From Taibaiella sp041660405 (lineage in GTDB: Bacteria; Bacteroidota; Bacteroidia; Chitinophagales; Chitinophagaceae): a stretch of 64,000 nucleotides of DNA. The position numbers and the translations under genes were made by a program. The notes below the pieces were generated by a model. The model did no database searches, was not told the origin of the DNA, and saw only the letters and a list, made by a program, of their open reading frames with translations. The stretch spans positions 104,606 through 168,605 of the forward strand of contig JBAZWL010000008.1 of the NCBI GenBank assembly GCA_041660405.1. The letters run 5' to 3'. This document shows positions 32,651 through 41,744 of this stretch, piece by piece (the first letter of the stretch is position 1; each line of letters begins with the position of its first letter).

Positions 32651-34096
32651 ATGGAAAACAGCACTGATTTTTTAGAAGAAATTGCCGGTAAGGAGTACGA
32701 ACACGGATTCATTACCGACATTGAGATGGATATACTGCCGCCAGGTCTCAACGAAGAAACGGTTCATTTTATTTCAAAAAAGAAAAATGAGCCTGAATGG
32801 TTGTTGGAGTGGCGTTTAAAGGCTTTTCGTGCCTTTCAGAAGATGGAATTACCTGCATGGCAGAATTTCGAAATGCCCAAAATGGACTTCCAGTCTATAT
32901 CTTATTACGCAGCACCCAAACAAAAAGTAAAATACGAAAGCCTGGATCAGGTAGATCCCGAATTGCTGGAAACGTTTAAGAAACTGGGTATTCCATTGAC
33001 GGAACAAAAAATGTTGACTGGCGTAGCTGTGGACGCTGTATTTGACAGTGTATCAGTAGCTACTACTTATAAAGAAGAACTTAAGAAACTGGGTATTATA
33101 TTTTGCTCTTTTGGCGAAGCCGTACAGGAACACCCTGAACTGGTAAAAAAATATCTTGGTTCTGTAGTACCCCATTCGGATAATGTATTTGCGGCGTTAA
33201 ATGCTGCGGTATTTTCTGATGGCTCATTTGTATATATTCCCCCTGGCGTTCGTTCTCCAATGGAGCTAAGCACTTATTTCCGTATCAACGCGGCCAATAC
33301 AGGCCAGTTTGAGCGTACCCTTATTATTGCAGATAACGATGCTTATGTAAGCTACCTGGAAGGTTGTACCGCCCCCATGCGTGACGAGCATCAATTGCAT
33401 GCCGCTGTGGTAGAAATTGTAGCGCTGGAAAATGCGGAAGTAAAATATTCTACCGTTCAAAACTGGTATCCTGGCGATAAAGATGGTAAAGGTGGTGTGT
33501 ATAACTTTGTTACTAAACGAGGTATTTGCAAAGGGGCCAACTCACATATTTCCTGGACACAGGTAGAAACCGGTTCGGCTATTACCTGGAAATATCCAAG
33601 TGTAATATTGCAGGGCGATAATAGCTACGGCGAATTTTATAGTGTAGCTGTAGCCAAAGGCAAACAAATAGCAGATACTGGTACCAAAATGTATCATATT
33701 GGTGCCAATACCCGTAGCCGTATTATTTCCAAAGGTATCTCTGCCGGCAACGGACAGAACAGTTATCGTGGTTTGGTACAGATCGGTGCTAAAGCCAATA
33801 ATGCAAGAAACTTTACCCAATGTGATTCTATGTTGATCGGTGATCGCTGTGGTGCACATACTTTTCCTTATATAGAATCCAAGAACAATACAGCAACGCT
33901 GGAGCACGAAGCCACCACTTCAAAAATAGGTGAAGATCAAATTTTCTATTTGAATGCCCGTGGTATCGATACCGAAAAAGCGGTAGAGCTTATTGTAAAT
34001 GGTTTTGCCAAAGAAGTATTGAATAAACTTCCAATGGAATTTGCAGTAGAAGCACAAAAATTACTGGCCATTTCTTTGGAAGGAAGTGTGGGTTAA
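32651..34096 (+). CDS. sufB: Fe-S cluster assembly scaffold SufB
   Basis: 481 residues, the usual SufB length. SufB forms the cytoplasmic SufBC2D complex on which Fe-S clusters are built. Recognisable stretches: YEHGFITDIEMDILPPGLNEETV (in parts), PEWLLEWRLKAF, SVATTYKEELKKLGIIFCSF, VYIPPGVRSPMELSTYFRIN, SYLEGCTAPMRDEHQLHAAV, and the C-terminal RCGAHTFPYIESKN with the conserved Cys region. First gene of sufBCD. No sufS, sufE or sufU gene lies in the window. Confidence 0.97.
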   Translation: MENSTDFLEEIAGKEYEHGFITDIEMDILPPGLNEETVHFISKKKNEPEWLLEWRLKAFRAFQKMELPAWQNFEMPKMDFQSISYYAAPKQKVKYESLDQVDPELLETFKKLGIPLTEQKMLTGVAVDAVFDSVSVATTYKEELKKLGIIFCSFGEAVQEHPELVKKYLGSVVPHSDNVFAALNAAVFSDGSFVYIPPGVRSPMELSTYFRINAANTGQFERTLIIADNDAYVSYLEGCTAPMRDEHQLHAAVVEIVALENAEVKYSTVQNWYPGDKDGKGGVYNFVTKRGICKGANSHISWTQVETGSAITWKYPSVILQGDNSYGEFYSVAVAKGKQIADTGTKMYHIGANTRSRIISKGISAGNGQNSYRGLVQIGAKANNARNFTQCDSMLIGDRCGAHTFPYIESKNNTATLEHEATTSKIGEDQIFYLNARGIDTEKAVELIVNGFAKEVLNKLPMEFAVEAQKLLAISLEGSVG

Positions 34097-34206
34097 ATAA
34101 TTAGCAAATTTGATAATTAGCAAATTGTCAGAGTGGCTAAAAATTGAATGTTATACAAATAAAACAAAATCAGCTAATTTTCATATTAGCGCATTTTCAA
34201 ATTAGA
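34097..34206. repeat. AT-rich inverted copies of a dispersed TTAGCAAATTTGA-type repeat between sufB and sufC
   Basis: The gap opens with two forward copies of TAATTAGCAAATT(TGA) at about 34097-34130 and closes (34171-34206) with the reverse-complement form (CAGCTAATTTTCATATTAGC, then GCATTTTCAAATTAG). The closing copy is near-identical to the reverse complement of a repeat at 37491-37527. Such TAATTTGAAAATGTGCTAATTTG repeats occur between genes in many Bacteroidota. They would fold into a hairpin in the suf mRNA. Confidence 0.6.
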
Positions 34207-34959
34207 ATGCTATCAATAAAAAATCTCCACGCCGGAGTAGAAGAAAAAGAAATATTAAAAGGTCTTAACCTTGAAGTAAAACCAGGAGAAGTACATGCTA
34301 TTATGGGACCTAATGGTGCCGGTAAAAGTTCACTGGCTTCTGTACTTTCTGGTCGTCCTAATTACGAAGTAACTGAAGGTAGCGTAACCCTCGATGGTAA
34401 AAACCTGTTGGATATGTCTCCTGAAGATCGTGCACGTGAAGGCGTTTTTCTTGCTTTTCAATATCCGATAGAAATTCCGGGAGTTTCCAATATTAATTTC
34501 CTAAAAACGGCAATGAATGAAATTCGCACCTATAAAGGCCTTGAGCCTATGACTGCGAAAGAATTTCTTGCTTTATCCAAAGAAAAACAAAAGCTGGTAG
34601 AGTTCGATGCTAAACTGGTAAACCGTTCGTTGAACGAAGGTTTTTCCGGTGGTGAAAAGAAACGCAACGAGATATTTCAATTAGCTATGTTGGAACCTAA
34701 ACTAGCTATACTGGATGAAACAGATTCCGGTCTGGATATTGATGCACTGCGTATTGTGTCCCGTGGTGTGAACAAATTGCGTAACGAGAAAAATGCATTC
34801 ATCATCATCACCCACTACCAACGTTTGCTGGACTATATAGTTCCTGATTTCGTACACGTATTGAGCGATGGTAAGATTGTAAAAACAGGTGATAAAAACC
34901 TGGCCCTGGAACTGGAAGAGAAAGGCTACGACTGGATTAAAGAAGAAGCTGTCAACTAA
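34207..34959 (+). CDS. sufC: Fe-S cluster assembly ATPase SufC
   Basis: 250 residues from the ATG at 34207; an upstream in-frame ATG at 34144 would translate the repeat in the intergenic region and is unlikely. ABC ATPase with Walker A GPNGAGKSS (34-42), FQYPIEIPGVSN typical of SufC, signature GFSGGEKKRNEIFQLAMLEP and Walker B AILDETDSGLDIDAL. SufC powers conformational changes of the SufBC2D scaffold. Middle gene of the operon. Confidence 0.97.
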   Translation: MLSIKNLHAGVEEKEILKGLNLEVKPGEVHAIMGPNGAGKSSLASVLSGRPNYEVTEGSVTLDGKNLLDMSPEDRAREGVFLAFQYPIEIPGVSNINFLKTAMNEIRTYKGLEPMTAKEFLALSKEKQKLVEFDAKLVNRSLNEGFSGGEKKRNEIFQLAMLEPKLAILDETDSGLDIDALRIVSRGVNKLRNEKNAFIIITHYQRLLDYIVPDFVHVLSDGKIVKTGDKNLALELEEKGYDWIKEEAVN

Positions 34960-35020
34960 GAAAATAATTGCTGATGAAATGCTTTTTTAAAGCATTAGTG
35001 AGTACTGAAAAATTTCAATA

Positions 35021-36382
35021 ATGATAATGATCAACCAATTGGAAACGCCATTATACGAGAGCATGGTTGCCAAGTTTGAAATTGCCGCATTACAAAGTGG
35101 CAACGAAGAGCTACGTTTCTTACGCCAGGATGCATTTAATATTTTCAAGTCTTTAGGTTTCCCTTCTATCAAAAATGAAGAATGGAAATACACCAATACA
35201 TTGCCATTTCTGAAAGACGATTATGAGCTGGAAGTAATCCAGACTGATCTGTCTAAAGAAGAGTTTGACAAAACAGCAAAACTGATTTCCGCACATCTTG
35301 AAGAAGTGCAAAATTCGTTGAAAGGTGAGCATAAAGGAGCATACAGATTAGTAACGGTAAATGGTAAGATCAACGAAGCACTTTCTGTTCTGCCGGACAG
35401 CAAAAACATAAGCATCCTTCCTTTTACCATTGCTGAAAATGAAGCTTCTTTTAAAAAGCATTTCGGCAAAATAGCTACACTTAAAGACAATGCATTTGTA
35501 GCGTTGAATACAGCTTTGTATAATGATGGATTGTTTATAGAAGCACCGAAAGGCGTTATATTAGACAAGCCGCTGCATATTATTAATGTATTACTGGCCG
35601 GTGCGCCTGTTTTTGTTCAACCACGTCATTTACTTATAGTCAATGCCAATGCATCATTGGAGATCATTGAAACCACTATTACCGATGATGCCAGCCATAA
35701 CATTTTTGTAAATGGCGTAACGGAAATTGCTGTTGGAGAAAATGCACATTTCCATCATTATGATATTCAGACCGGCAGAAAAGGCATGCGTTTTGTACAG
35801 CGTGTAGAAGCCATTCAAGAGAAACATAGCAATTACAGCAATTATACTTTTACCTTACCCGGTACAGATTTTGTTCGCAACAATCTCGTTTTGCATCTTA
35901 ACGAAGCAAACCTAGAAAGCCATTTATACGGCTTATACCTTACTGCTGGCCATCAAGTGGTAGATAACCATACAGAGGTGCATCATAAAATGCCGCATGG
36001 CGAAAGCAATCAGCTATACAAAGGTGTGTTGCTGGATCAATCCAAAGCGGTATTTAACGGTAAGATCTACGTGTATCAAGATGCGCAAAAGACCAACGCT
36101 TTCCAACAAAGTAATAATATCCTGTTTAGCGATAAGGCTACTGTCAATGCAAAACCACAGCTGGAGATATTTGCCGATGATGTGAAATGCAGCCATGGTA
36201 CTACCATTGGGCAGATCAATAAAGATGCTTTATTCTATCTGCAAAGCCGCGGTATTAGTGAGGCCATGGCAAAAAACCTTATGGTAAATGCTTTTGCTTT
36301 TGACGTAACACAGAAAGTAAAAATTCCTGCATTGCGTACATACCTGGAAAGGCTGATTGCCGCTGAAATGGAGAAAGCTTAA
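35021..36382 (+). CDS. sufD: Fe-S cluster assembly protein SufD
   Basis: 453 residues, full length. SufD is the SufB paralogue in the SufBC2D complex and helps iron entry. Signatures: FPSIKNEEWKYTNTLPFLKDD near the N-terminus, PKGVILDKPLHIINV, NHTEVHHKMPHGESNQLYKGVL (read in parts), AVFNGKIYVYQDAQKTNAFQQ, and the C-terminal VKCSHGTTIGQINKDALFYLQSRGI (in parts) with conserved CSHG. Start at 35021 (ATGATAATG; the ATG at 35027 is also possible). It ends the operon before a strong terminator. Confidence 0.96.
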   Translation: MIMINQLETPLYESMVAKFEIAALQSGNEELRFLRQDAFNIFKSLGFPSIKNEEWKYTNTLPFLKDDYELEVIQTDLSKEEFDKTAKLISAHLEEVQNSLKGEHKGAYRLVTVNGKINEALSVLPDSKNISILPFTIAENEASFKKHFGKIATLKDNAFVALNTALYNDGLFIEAPKGVILDKPLHIINVLLAGAPVFVQPRHLLIVNANASLEIIETTITDDASHNIFVNGVTEIAVGENAHFHHYDIQTGRKGMRFVQRVEAIQEKHSNYSNYTFTLPGTDFVRNNLVLHLNEANLESHLYGLYLTAGHQVVDNHTEVHHKMPHGESNQLYKGVLLDQSKAVFNGKIYVYQDAQKTNAFQQSNNILFSDKATVNAKPQLEIFADDVKCSHGTTIGQINKDALFYLQSRGISEAMAKNLMVNAFAFDVTQKVKIPALRTYLERLIAAEMEKA

Positions 36383-36404
36383 TTAACAATAATAACAGAT
36401 TTTA

Positions 36405-36445
36405 TAAACAAGAATGGCGACCAAACTGGTCGCCATTCTTGTTTA
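36405..36445. terminator. Bidirectional terminator between sufD and fabH
   Basis: ACAAGAATGGCGACCA (36408-36423) and its exact complement (36427-36442) with a 3-base loop lie between the convergent sufD and fabH genes. Confidence 0.85.
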
Positions 36446-36467
36446 TACTAATTGCAAAATGACATTC

Positions 36468-37457
36468 TTAATAAGCCCATTTAATATAAGTAGAACCCCA
36501 GGTAAAACCACCTCCAAAAGCAGCTAGAATAAGGTTATCACCTTTCTTCAGCTTGCTTTCCCATTCCCACAAACATAATGGAATAGTACCGCTGGTAGTA
36601 TTGCCATAACGTTGTATGTTCAGCATTACTTTTTCTTCGGGCAAGCCCATACGTTCAGACGTAGCACTGATAATACGCAGATTGGCCTGATGGGGTACCA
36701 GCCAGTTTACATCATCGGCAGTAAGTCCGTTACGCTCCATGATCTCTGCAGATACGTTGGCCATATTGGTTACTGCAAATTTAAATACCGTCTGGCCTTC
36801 CTGGTAAATATAGTGTTCCTTAGCCATCACCGTTTCGATAGAAGCCGGCTTTGCAGAGCCACCAGCCTTTTGGTGCAAATGTACCCAGCCATTACCATCA
36901 CTTTTTAATATTGAATCTAATATGCCATTACCTTCATCATTGGCTTCAAGGAGTACGGCTCCCGCGCCATCACCAAAAATAATACAGGTAGAACGATCCT
37001 GGTAATCTACAATAGAACTCATTTTATCAGCCCCTACTACAATCACTCTTTTGTTCCTGCCACTTTCAATAAACTGTGCTCCGGTATTTAAAGCATATAA
37101 GAATCCGCTGCAAGCCGCACTGATATCATAACTGAAAGCATTAGTAAGACCACAATTTGAAGCAATAAGATTGGCTGTAGCCGGAAACTGCATATCGGGA
37201 GTAGTAGTAGCACAGATCAGCAGATCTATGGTTGCAGGATCAATGTTTCTTTTTTGAAGAAGATCTTTAACAGCATTAGTTGCCATGTAAGATGTACCGA
37301 GGCCTTCACCTTTTAATATTCTGCGTTCCTTTATCCCTGTGCGGGCTGTAATCCACTCGTCAGTAGTATCTACTATAGTCTCTAATTCTTTATTGGATAA
37401 AATATAATCTGGCACATAGCCACCTACAGCAGTAATCGCTGCATGAATCTTTCCCAT
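36468..37457 (-). CDS. fabH: 3-oxoacyl-ACP synthase III
   Basis: 329 residues. FabH condenses acetyl-CoA (or a branched acyl-CoA) with malonyl-ACP to start fatty acid synthesis. The catalytic triad is Cys116 in DISAACSGFL, His in WLVPHQANLRI (~253) and Asn in RYGNTTSG (~284). The N-terminal ITAVGGYVPDYILSN and TTDEWITARTGI are typical, and the C-terminal LAAFGGGFTWGS is the normal ending. Transcribed divergently from the fabG gene's distal end; an exact -7 box lies at 37481-37488. Confidence 0.96.
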   Translation of the reverse strand: MGKIHAAITAVGGYVPDYILSNKELETIVDTTDEWITARTGIKERRILKGEGLGTSYMATNAVKDLLQKRNIDPATIDLLICATTTPDMQFPATANLIASNCGLTNAFSYDISAACSGFLYALNTGAQFIESGRNKRVIVVGADKMSSIVDYQDRSTCIIFGDGAGAVLLEANDEGNGILDSILKSDGNGWVHLHQKAGGSAKPASIETVMAKEHYIYQEGQTVFKFAVTNMANVSAEIMERNGLTADDVNWLVPHQANLRIISATSERMGLPEEKVMLNIQRYGNTTSGTIPLCLWEWESKLKKGDNLILAAFGGGFTWGSTYIKWAY

Positions 37458-37480
37458 TAAAACGTTTTTAGTTGAGGAGG

Positions 37481-37488
37481 CAAAGGTA
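37481..37488 (-). promoter_or_regulatory. -7 box of the fabH promoter
   Basis: CAAAGGTA on the plus strand is TACCTTTG on the minus strand, an exact TANNTTTG match 24 bp before the ATG. Confidence 0.5.
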
Positions 37489-37490
37489 GT

Positions 37491-37625
37491 TAATTAGCTA
37501 ATTTGATAATGTGCTAATTTGAAAATGTAAAATACGGTTACTCTAGAATCACGCCTTTGAAAAATGTGCTGATCAGCTAGCGACAAAATTTGTCCTTCTA
37601 GCAAATCAGCACATTAGCTAATGAT
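37491..37625. repeat. Dispersed AT-rich repeat plus stem-loop between fabH and fabG
   Basis: 37491-37527 holds tandem GCTAATTTGA(T/A)AATG units, the same family as in the sufB-sufC gap. 37563-37615 forms an imperfect hairpin: AATGTGCTGAT (37563-37573) / ATCAGCACATT (37605-37615), GCTAG/CTAGC inside it, and a central palindrome GACAAAATTTGTC (37582-37594). It ends with TAGCTAATGATCA just before the fabG stop, so it could terminate fabG transcription. Confidence 0.55.
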
Positions 37626-37633
37626 CACTATGA

Positions 37634-38380
37634 CTAAATATTCATCCCACCGCAGGCGCTTAATACCTGCCCGGTCATATAGGTGCTCATATCTGAAGCA
37701 AGGAACAATGCTACATTGGCAATTTCTTCAGGCTTACCAAAACGTTGTAATGGGATTTTTTCAAACCATTGACTTGCATCTCCATCCTTCAGGTAATGAG
37801 TCATATCTGTTTCTATAAAGCCGGGAGCAATCGCATTGCAACGCACATTACGACTACCCAGTTCTTGTGCTATGGACTTGGTAAACCCTATAATACCGGC
37901 CTTGGAAGCTGCGTAGCTGCTTTGGCCTGCATTGCCTTTCACGCCTACTATTGAGCTCATATTAATGATGCTGCCACTGCGGGCTTTCATCATAGTACGG
38001 ATCACTTGTTTGGTAAGGTTAAAAACGGATTTAAGGTTGGCATGCATCACTTCATCCCATTGATCCGGAGAAACACGTAACAACAGGTTATCACGGGAAA
38101 TACCTGCATTATTCACACAAATATCAATACCACCAAATTCCTTAGTCACATCTGCAGCAAGTGCCTCGGCGGAAGCAAAGTCGGCAGCATCGCTTTTATA
38201 AGCTTTGGCCTTGATACCCATACCATTCAACTTTTCTTCAAGCGCTTTTGCTTTCTCGTCGGAAGAAAGGTAAGTGAAAGCAATATTAGCCCCATGTTCA
38301 GCGAATTTTAAAACTATAGCTTCGCCTATACCACGGCTTCCACCAGTTACAAGGGCTGTTTTATTTTCTAATAATTTCAT
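37634..38380 (-). CDS. fabG: 3-oxoacyl-ACP reductase
   Basis: 248 residues from the ATG at 38380 (an upstream ORF start adds 8 residues not in the family). FabG reduces 3-oxoacyl-ACP with NADPH in fatty acid elongation. It is a short-chain dehydrogenase with TGGSRGIGEA cofactor loop, NNAGISRDNL, catalytic Ser in INMSSIVG and the YxxxK pair in SSYAASKAG. Typical FabG ending TGQVLSACGGMNI. A near -7 box (CAAAGGTG on the plus strand at 38402-38409) lies 22 bp upstream. Confidence 0.95.
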   Translation of the reverse strand: MKLLENKTALVTGGSRGIGEAIVLKFAEHGANIAFTYLSSDEKAKALEEKLNGMGIKAKAYKSDAADFASAEALAADVTKEFGGIDICVNNAGISRDNLLLRVSPDQWDEVMHANLKSVFNLTKQVIRTMMKARSGSIINMSSIVGVKGNAGQSSYAASKAGIIGFTKSIAQELGSRNVRCNAIAPGFIETDMTHYLKDGDASQWFEKIPLQRFGKPEEIANVALFLASDMSTYMTGQVLSACGGMNI

Positions 38381-38472
38381 TTGCCTGATTTTATATGGTT
38401 GCAAAGGTGTGTGTTAATGATATAGATCAACAAATTCAGGTATCATTACTTTGCGCGGCTAAATTAAACTTT

Positions 38473-38559
38473 ATGATCGAAAAATTCAACTTTGATCAGA
38501 CGAAGAATAAGTACTCATTTGAATCAATGAACGGGAATAGCAAAACTTACCTTAAATAA
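38473..38559 (+). CDS. Possible small ORF (28 aa)
   Basis: ATG at 38473 to TAA at 38557 encodes a 28-residue polar peptide beginning MIEKFNFDQTKNKYSFESM and ending SKTYLK. A near -7 box (TTACTTTG, 38446-38453) lies 20 bp upstream. Not recognised; could be a remnant or chance ORF. It occupies part of the fabG to 38638 interval. Confidence 0.25.
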   Translation: MIEKFNFDQTKNKYSFESMNGNSKTYLK

Positions 38560-38637
38560 TCGTTTACCGGAAAATCAATAGGTTTTTATATTATTTTTAG
38601 CCAAAGAATAATCAATTCATCCTTGTAATCATAATAA

Positions 38638-39381
38638 GTGAACACAATTAATTGGTGTAAGGCTTTTTTGCAGCGAAACGTAGACTTCAAAAACAAGTAT
38701 GTAACCGCATTCATACTTATGTTGTGCCTGTTTACACAGCAAGTAAACGGACAACAGTACAACCCTATAAAACTGTTTGACCTGGCAACAGGCGCTGATC
38801 TGGTTACTTATGGTGTTATAACCAAATTGGAAGAACGCTTTTTTTACCTGAATTGTTTTAATGAACGTAAAAAGAAAGCAATAATCCGGATCCCTAAATT
38901 CATTGGCCGTACAGGCTCTTATCGCTGGGAACAATATACGGTAGGCCAACAAGTTTTTGTATTTCTGAAAAAAATCAACAATGAATATGTATTGATGGGC
39001 TCCGGGGCAGAAGCGGAAATACCAGTGCTTAAAGATTCGCTGGTTGTGGATATGAATTGCTTTATGCCTAAAACAATTCAAAGCCTCGCCCCCAAAGGGC
39101 TTACTCCTGAATACCGCAAAGTACAAACCTTTGATGTAGGGAAGAAAAAAGTGTTTGGCTTACTATTCTCTCCCAGGTACCTTTATCAGTCTATTATGTC
39201 TTTCCGCGATTGTTACCAGGTGATTCTTAAAAAGCCGAACACCTATGCCAGCTTCTCGTGTTTTAATTTCTTTGATCGCTATATCCGCGAAAAAATTAAT
39301 GTACAAAAGCAAAAATTCAAACTGATGAAGCTGATGTACCTTGATATGGAAGAAGCACAAAGTAAAAACTGTAAGTATTAG
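38638..39381 (+). CDS. Secreted hypothetical protein (non-ATG start)
   Basis: 247 residues if begun at the GTG at 38638; a TTG at 38668 is an alternative. Either is needed to keep the signal-like stretch KYVTAFILMLCLFTQQVNGQ; the next ATG lies inside that helix. The mature part is basic and Lys-rich (FYLNCFNERKKKAIIRIPKF, VFVFLKKINNEY, CFMPKTIQSL) with a few cysteines and ends QSKNCKY. I do not recognise a family. It may be exported to the periplasm. Its neighbours (fabG, prolyl oligopeptidase) give no functional hint. Confidence 0.6.
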   Translation: MNTINWCKAFLQRNVDFKNKYVTAFILMLCLFTQQVNGQQYNPIKLFDLATGADLVTYGVITKLEERFFYLNCFNERKKKAIIRIPKFIGRTGSYRWEQYTVGQQVFVFLKKINNEYVLMGSGAEAEIPVLKDSLVVDMNCFMPKTIQSLAPKGLTPEYRKVQTFDVGKKKVFGLLFSPRYLYQSIMSFRDCYQVILKKPNTYASFSCFNFFDRYIREKINVQKQKFKLMKLMYLDMEEAQSKNCKY

Positions 39382-39435
39382 CATAATGGCTAAATTCAAA
39401 TATCACCAATTCCTGTAATTTCAACAGGCAATATC

Positions 39436-39443
39436 TATCTTTG
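39436..39443 (+). promoter_or_regulatory. -7 promoter box upstream of prolyl oligopeptidase
   Basis: TATCTTTG, an exact TANNTTTG match, 31 bp before the ATG at 39475. No clear -33 box. Confidence 0.45.
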
Positions 39444-39474
39444 ATCACAATTACTTTAAAGCAAATTTATAATA

Positions 39475-41592
39475 ATGAATAAAAAAATTATTCCCCTGCT
39501 TGCACTTACCGCATGCACTGCTTTTGATATGATGGCGCAGTCTCTACAATATCCTGTTACCAAGAAAACGGAACAGTCGGATAATTACTTCAACCAGAAA
39601 ATAAATGACCCATATCGCTGGCTGGAAAATGATACTGCAAAAGATACAGAGGCCTGGGTAAAGGAACAGAATACAGTAACCAATAGCTATCTTGATCAAA
39701 TTCCTTTTCGCAAAAAAATTCACGAGCGTCTTACCGAGCTATGGAATTATCCACGTTATGCTGCTCCGCAAAAAGAAGGAGAGTGGTTTGTTTTCTTTAA
39801 GAACGATGGCCTGCAGAATCAGGCTGTAATGTATATTCAAAAAGGACTGAATGGCAAGCCGGAAGTATTACTGGATCCAAATAAGCTTTCAACCGATGGT
39901 ACAGTAGCTATACAGGCTACTGCGTTTTCTAAAAACCAAAAGTTTTTTGGATATGCTGTATCGGCATCCGGTAGCGACTGGCAGGAAATTTACGTTATGG
40001 ATATGGCGACCAGGAAACTATTGAATGAAAAGCTTGAATTTGTAAAATTCACGGGTATAAGCTGGGCAGGTGATGACGGTTTTTATTATAGTGGCTACGA
40101 CCGGCCGAAAGATGAAAAGACCAAATTCAGCGCCAAGACCGAGTTTCAGAAAGTGTTTTACCATAAGATAGGTACGCCGCAAACTGCCGACAAGTTGATC
40201 TATGAAGATAAAGAGCATCCGCTGCGTTATGTAGGTGGTGGTCTTACAGAAGATGAACGTTTCCTGGTATTAAGTATATCTGAAGGTACAGATGGAAGCG
40301 AGATTAAAGTGAAGGATATGAAAGATAAAAGCTCAAATGGCTTTATTACTATCGTTCCCGGCTTTAAGACAAATGCTAATGTGATAGATAACATAGGCGG
40401 CAAAATATTGCTGCAAACCAACAGCGGCGCTCCAAAATATAAAGTAGTATTGCTGGACCCTCATAGTCCTGCCGAAGCCAATTGGAAAACAGTAATACCC
40501 GAGCAAAAAGAACCATTGGAAGGCGCATCAACCGGTGGCGGAAAAATATTTGCCAGCTACCTGAAAGATGCCTGCACAGAAGTAAATCAATACACACCCG
40601 ATGGCAAACTGGAGCATAAACTGCAATTGCCCGGAGTAGGCACGGCTTCTGGCTTTGGTTGCAAGAAAGAAGATAACTTTTTCTTCTACACCTTTACTTC
40701 TTTCACCTATCCAGCTACCACATTTAAATATGATATTAAAACCGGCAAATCAGAACTATACAGAAAGCCTGATGTAAAATTTGATCCTGATGCATTTGAA
40801 ACCAAGCAAGTATTTTACCCAAGCAAAGATGGAACCAAAGTGCCTATGTTCATTACCTATAGAAAAGGGCTGAAACTGGATGGTACTAATCCAACATTGC
40901 TGTATGCGTATGGTGGTTTTAATATCAATATTACCCCGGCATTTTCTGTAGCCAATATGGTATTTATTGAAAATGGTGGTGTGTATTGTGTAGCCAACCT
41001 TCGCGGTGGTGGCGAGTATGGCGAGGAATGGCACAAAGCAGGCATGCTGCAAAACAAGCAAAATGTATTTGACGATTTTATCAGTGCAGCAGAATACCTG
41101 ATCAAAGAAAAATATACCAGTAGCGCAAAGCTTGCTATACGCGGTGGTAGCAATGGTGGCTTGCTTGTAGGTGCATGCCTTACGCAACGTCCTGACTTGT
41201 TTAAAGTAGCGATACCGCAGGTGGGTGTATTGGATATGTTGCGTTACCACAAGTTTACTGTAGGTTGGGGTTGGGCAGTAGAGTACGGTAGCAGTGATCA
41301 TGAAGATCAATTTGCATACCTGATCAAATACTCACCTTTGCACAACATTAAAAAAGGGACCTGCTATCCTGCAACGCTCATTACTACAGCCGATCATGAT
41401 GACCGCGTAGTGCCGGCGCACAGCTTCAAGTTTGCTGCGACGCTCCAGGAGGCACAAGGTTGTAATAACCCAACACTGATCCGTATAGATGCCAAAGCAG
41501 GCCATGGTGCCGGTAAACCTACTTCTAAAATGATAGATGAGGCGGCTGATATCTGGAGCTTTGTATTTTATAATATGGGTGTACAATTGTAA
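39475..41592 (+). CDS. Prolyl oligopeptidase family serine peptidase (S9A), secreted
   Basis: 705 residues with a signal peptide (MNKKIIPLLALTACTAF ... MAQ). The N-terminal beta-propeller starts near YPVTKKTEQSDNYFNQKINDPYRWLEN (in parts), which is the classic S9A entry motif. The C-terminal alpha/beta hydrolase domain carries ANLRGGGEYGEEWH, nucleophile GGSNGGLLVGA (Ser ~557), Asp in TADHDDRVVPAHS (~642) and His in AKAGHGAGKP (~675). The enzyme cleaves short peptides after proline, here probably in the periplasm. Monocistronic with its own -7 box and terminator. Confidence 0.95.
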   Translation: MNKKIIPLLALTACTAFDMMAQSLQYPVTKKTEQSDNYFNQKINDPYRWLENDTAKDTEAWVKEQNTVTNSYLDQIPFRKKIHERLTELWNYPRYAAPQKEGEWFVFFKNDGLQNQAVMYIQKGLNGKPEVLLDPNKLSTDGTVAIQATAFSKNQKFFGYAVSASGSDWQEIYVMDMATRKLLNEKLEFVKFTGISWAGDDGFYYSGYDRPKDEKTKFSAKTEFQKVFYHKIGTPQTADKLIYEDKEHPLRYVGGGLTEDERFLVLSISEGTDGSEIKVKDMKDKSSNGFITIVPGFKTNANVIDNIGGKILLQTNSGAPKYKVVLLDPHSPAEANWKTVIPEQKEPLEGASTGGGKIFASYLKDACTEVNQYTPDGKLEHKLQLPGVGTASGFGCKKEDNFFFYTFTSFTYPATTFKYDIKTGKSELYRKPDVKFDPDAFETKQVFYPSKDGTKVPMFITYRKGLKLDGTNPTLLYAYGGFNINITPAFSVANMVFIENGGVYCVANLRGGGEYGEEWHKAGMLQNKQNVFDDFISAAEYLIKEKYTSSAKLAIRGGSNGGLLVGACLTQRPDLFKVAIPQVGVLDMLRYHKFTVGWGWAVEYGSSDHEDQFAYLIKYSPLHNIKKGTCYPATLITTADHDDRVVPAHSFKFAATLQEAQGCNNPTLIRIDAKAGHGAGKPTSKMIDEAADIWSFVFYNMGVQL

Positions 41593-41607
41593 GCATCACT
41601 TCTTTAT

Positions 41608-41645
41608 TGAAAAGCCATCGTCTGGAAAGATGATGGCTTTTTTCT
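41608..41645 (+). terminator. Rho-independent terminator after prolyl oligopeptidase
   Basis: AAAAGCCATC (41610-41619) / GATGGCTTTT (41632-41641) with continuing T run. Confidence 0.8.
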
Positions 41646-41697
41646 TTTGGTAAAATACTAGCGAAGGAAAGGTATGATAACGCTGCTTTTAAGTGTA

Positions 41698-41729
41698 TAA
41701 GAGATGCCAGGCTTGACCGGTATCTCTTA
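41698..41729 (-). terminator. Possible weak terminator or hairpin after hpt
   Basis: TAAGAGATGCC (41698-41708) pairs with GGTATCTCTTA (41719-41729) with one G-T wobble; on the minus strand it is followed by an A/T-rich stretch but no solid T run. Confidence 0.4.
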
Positions 41730-41744
41730 CCACAAAATAAAGCC

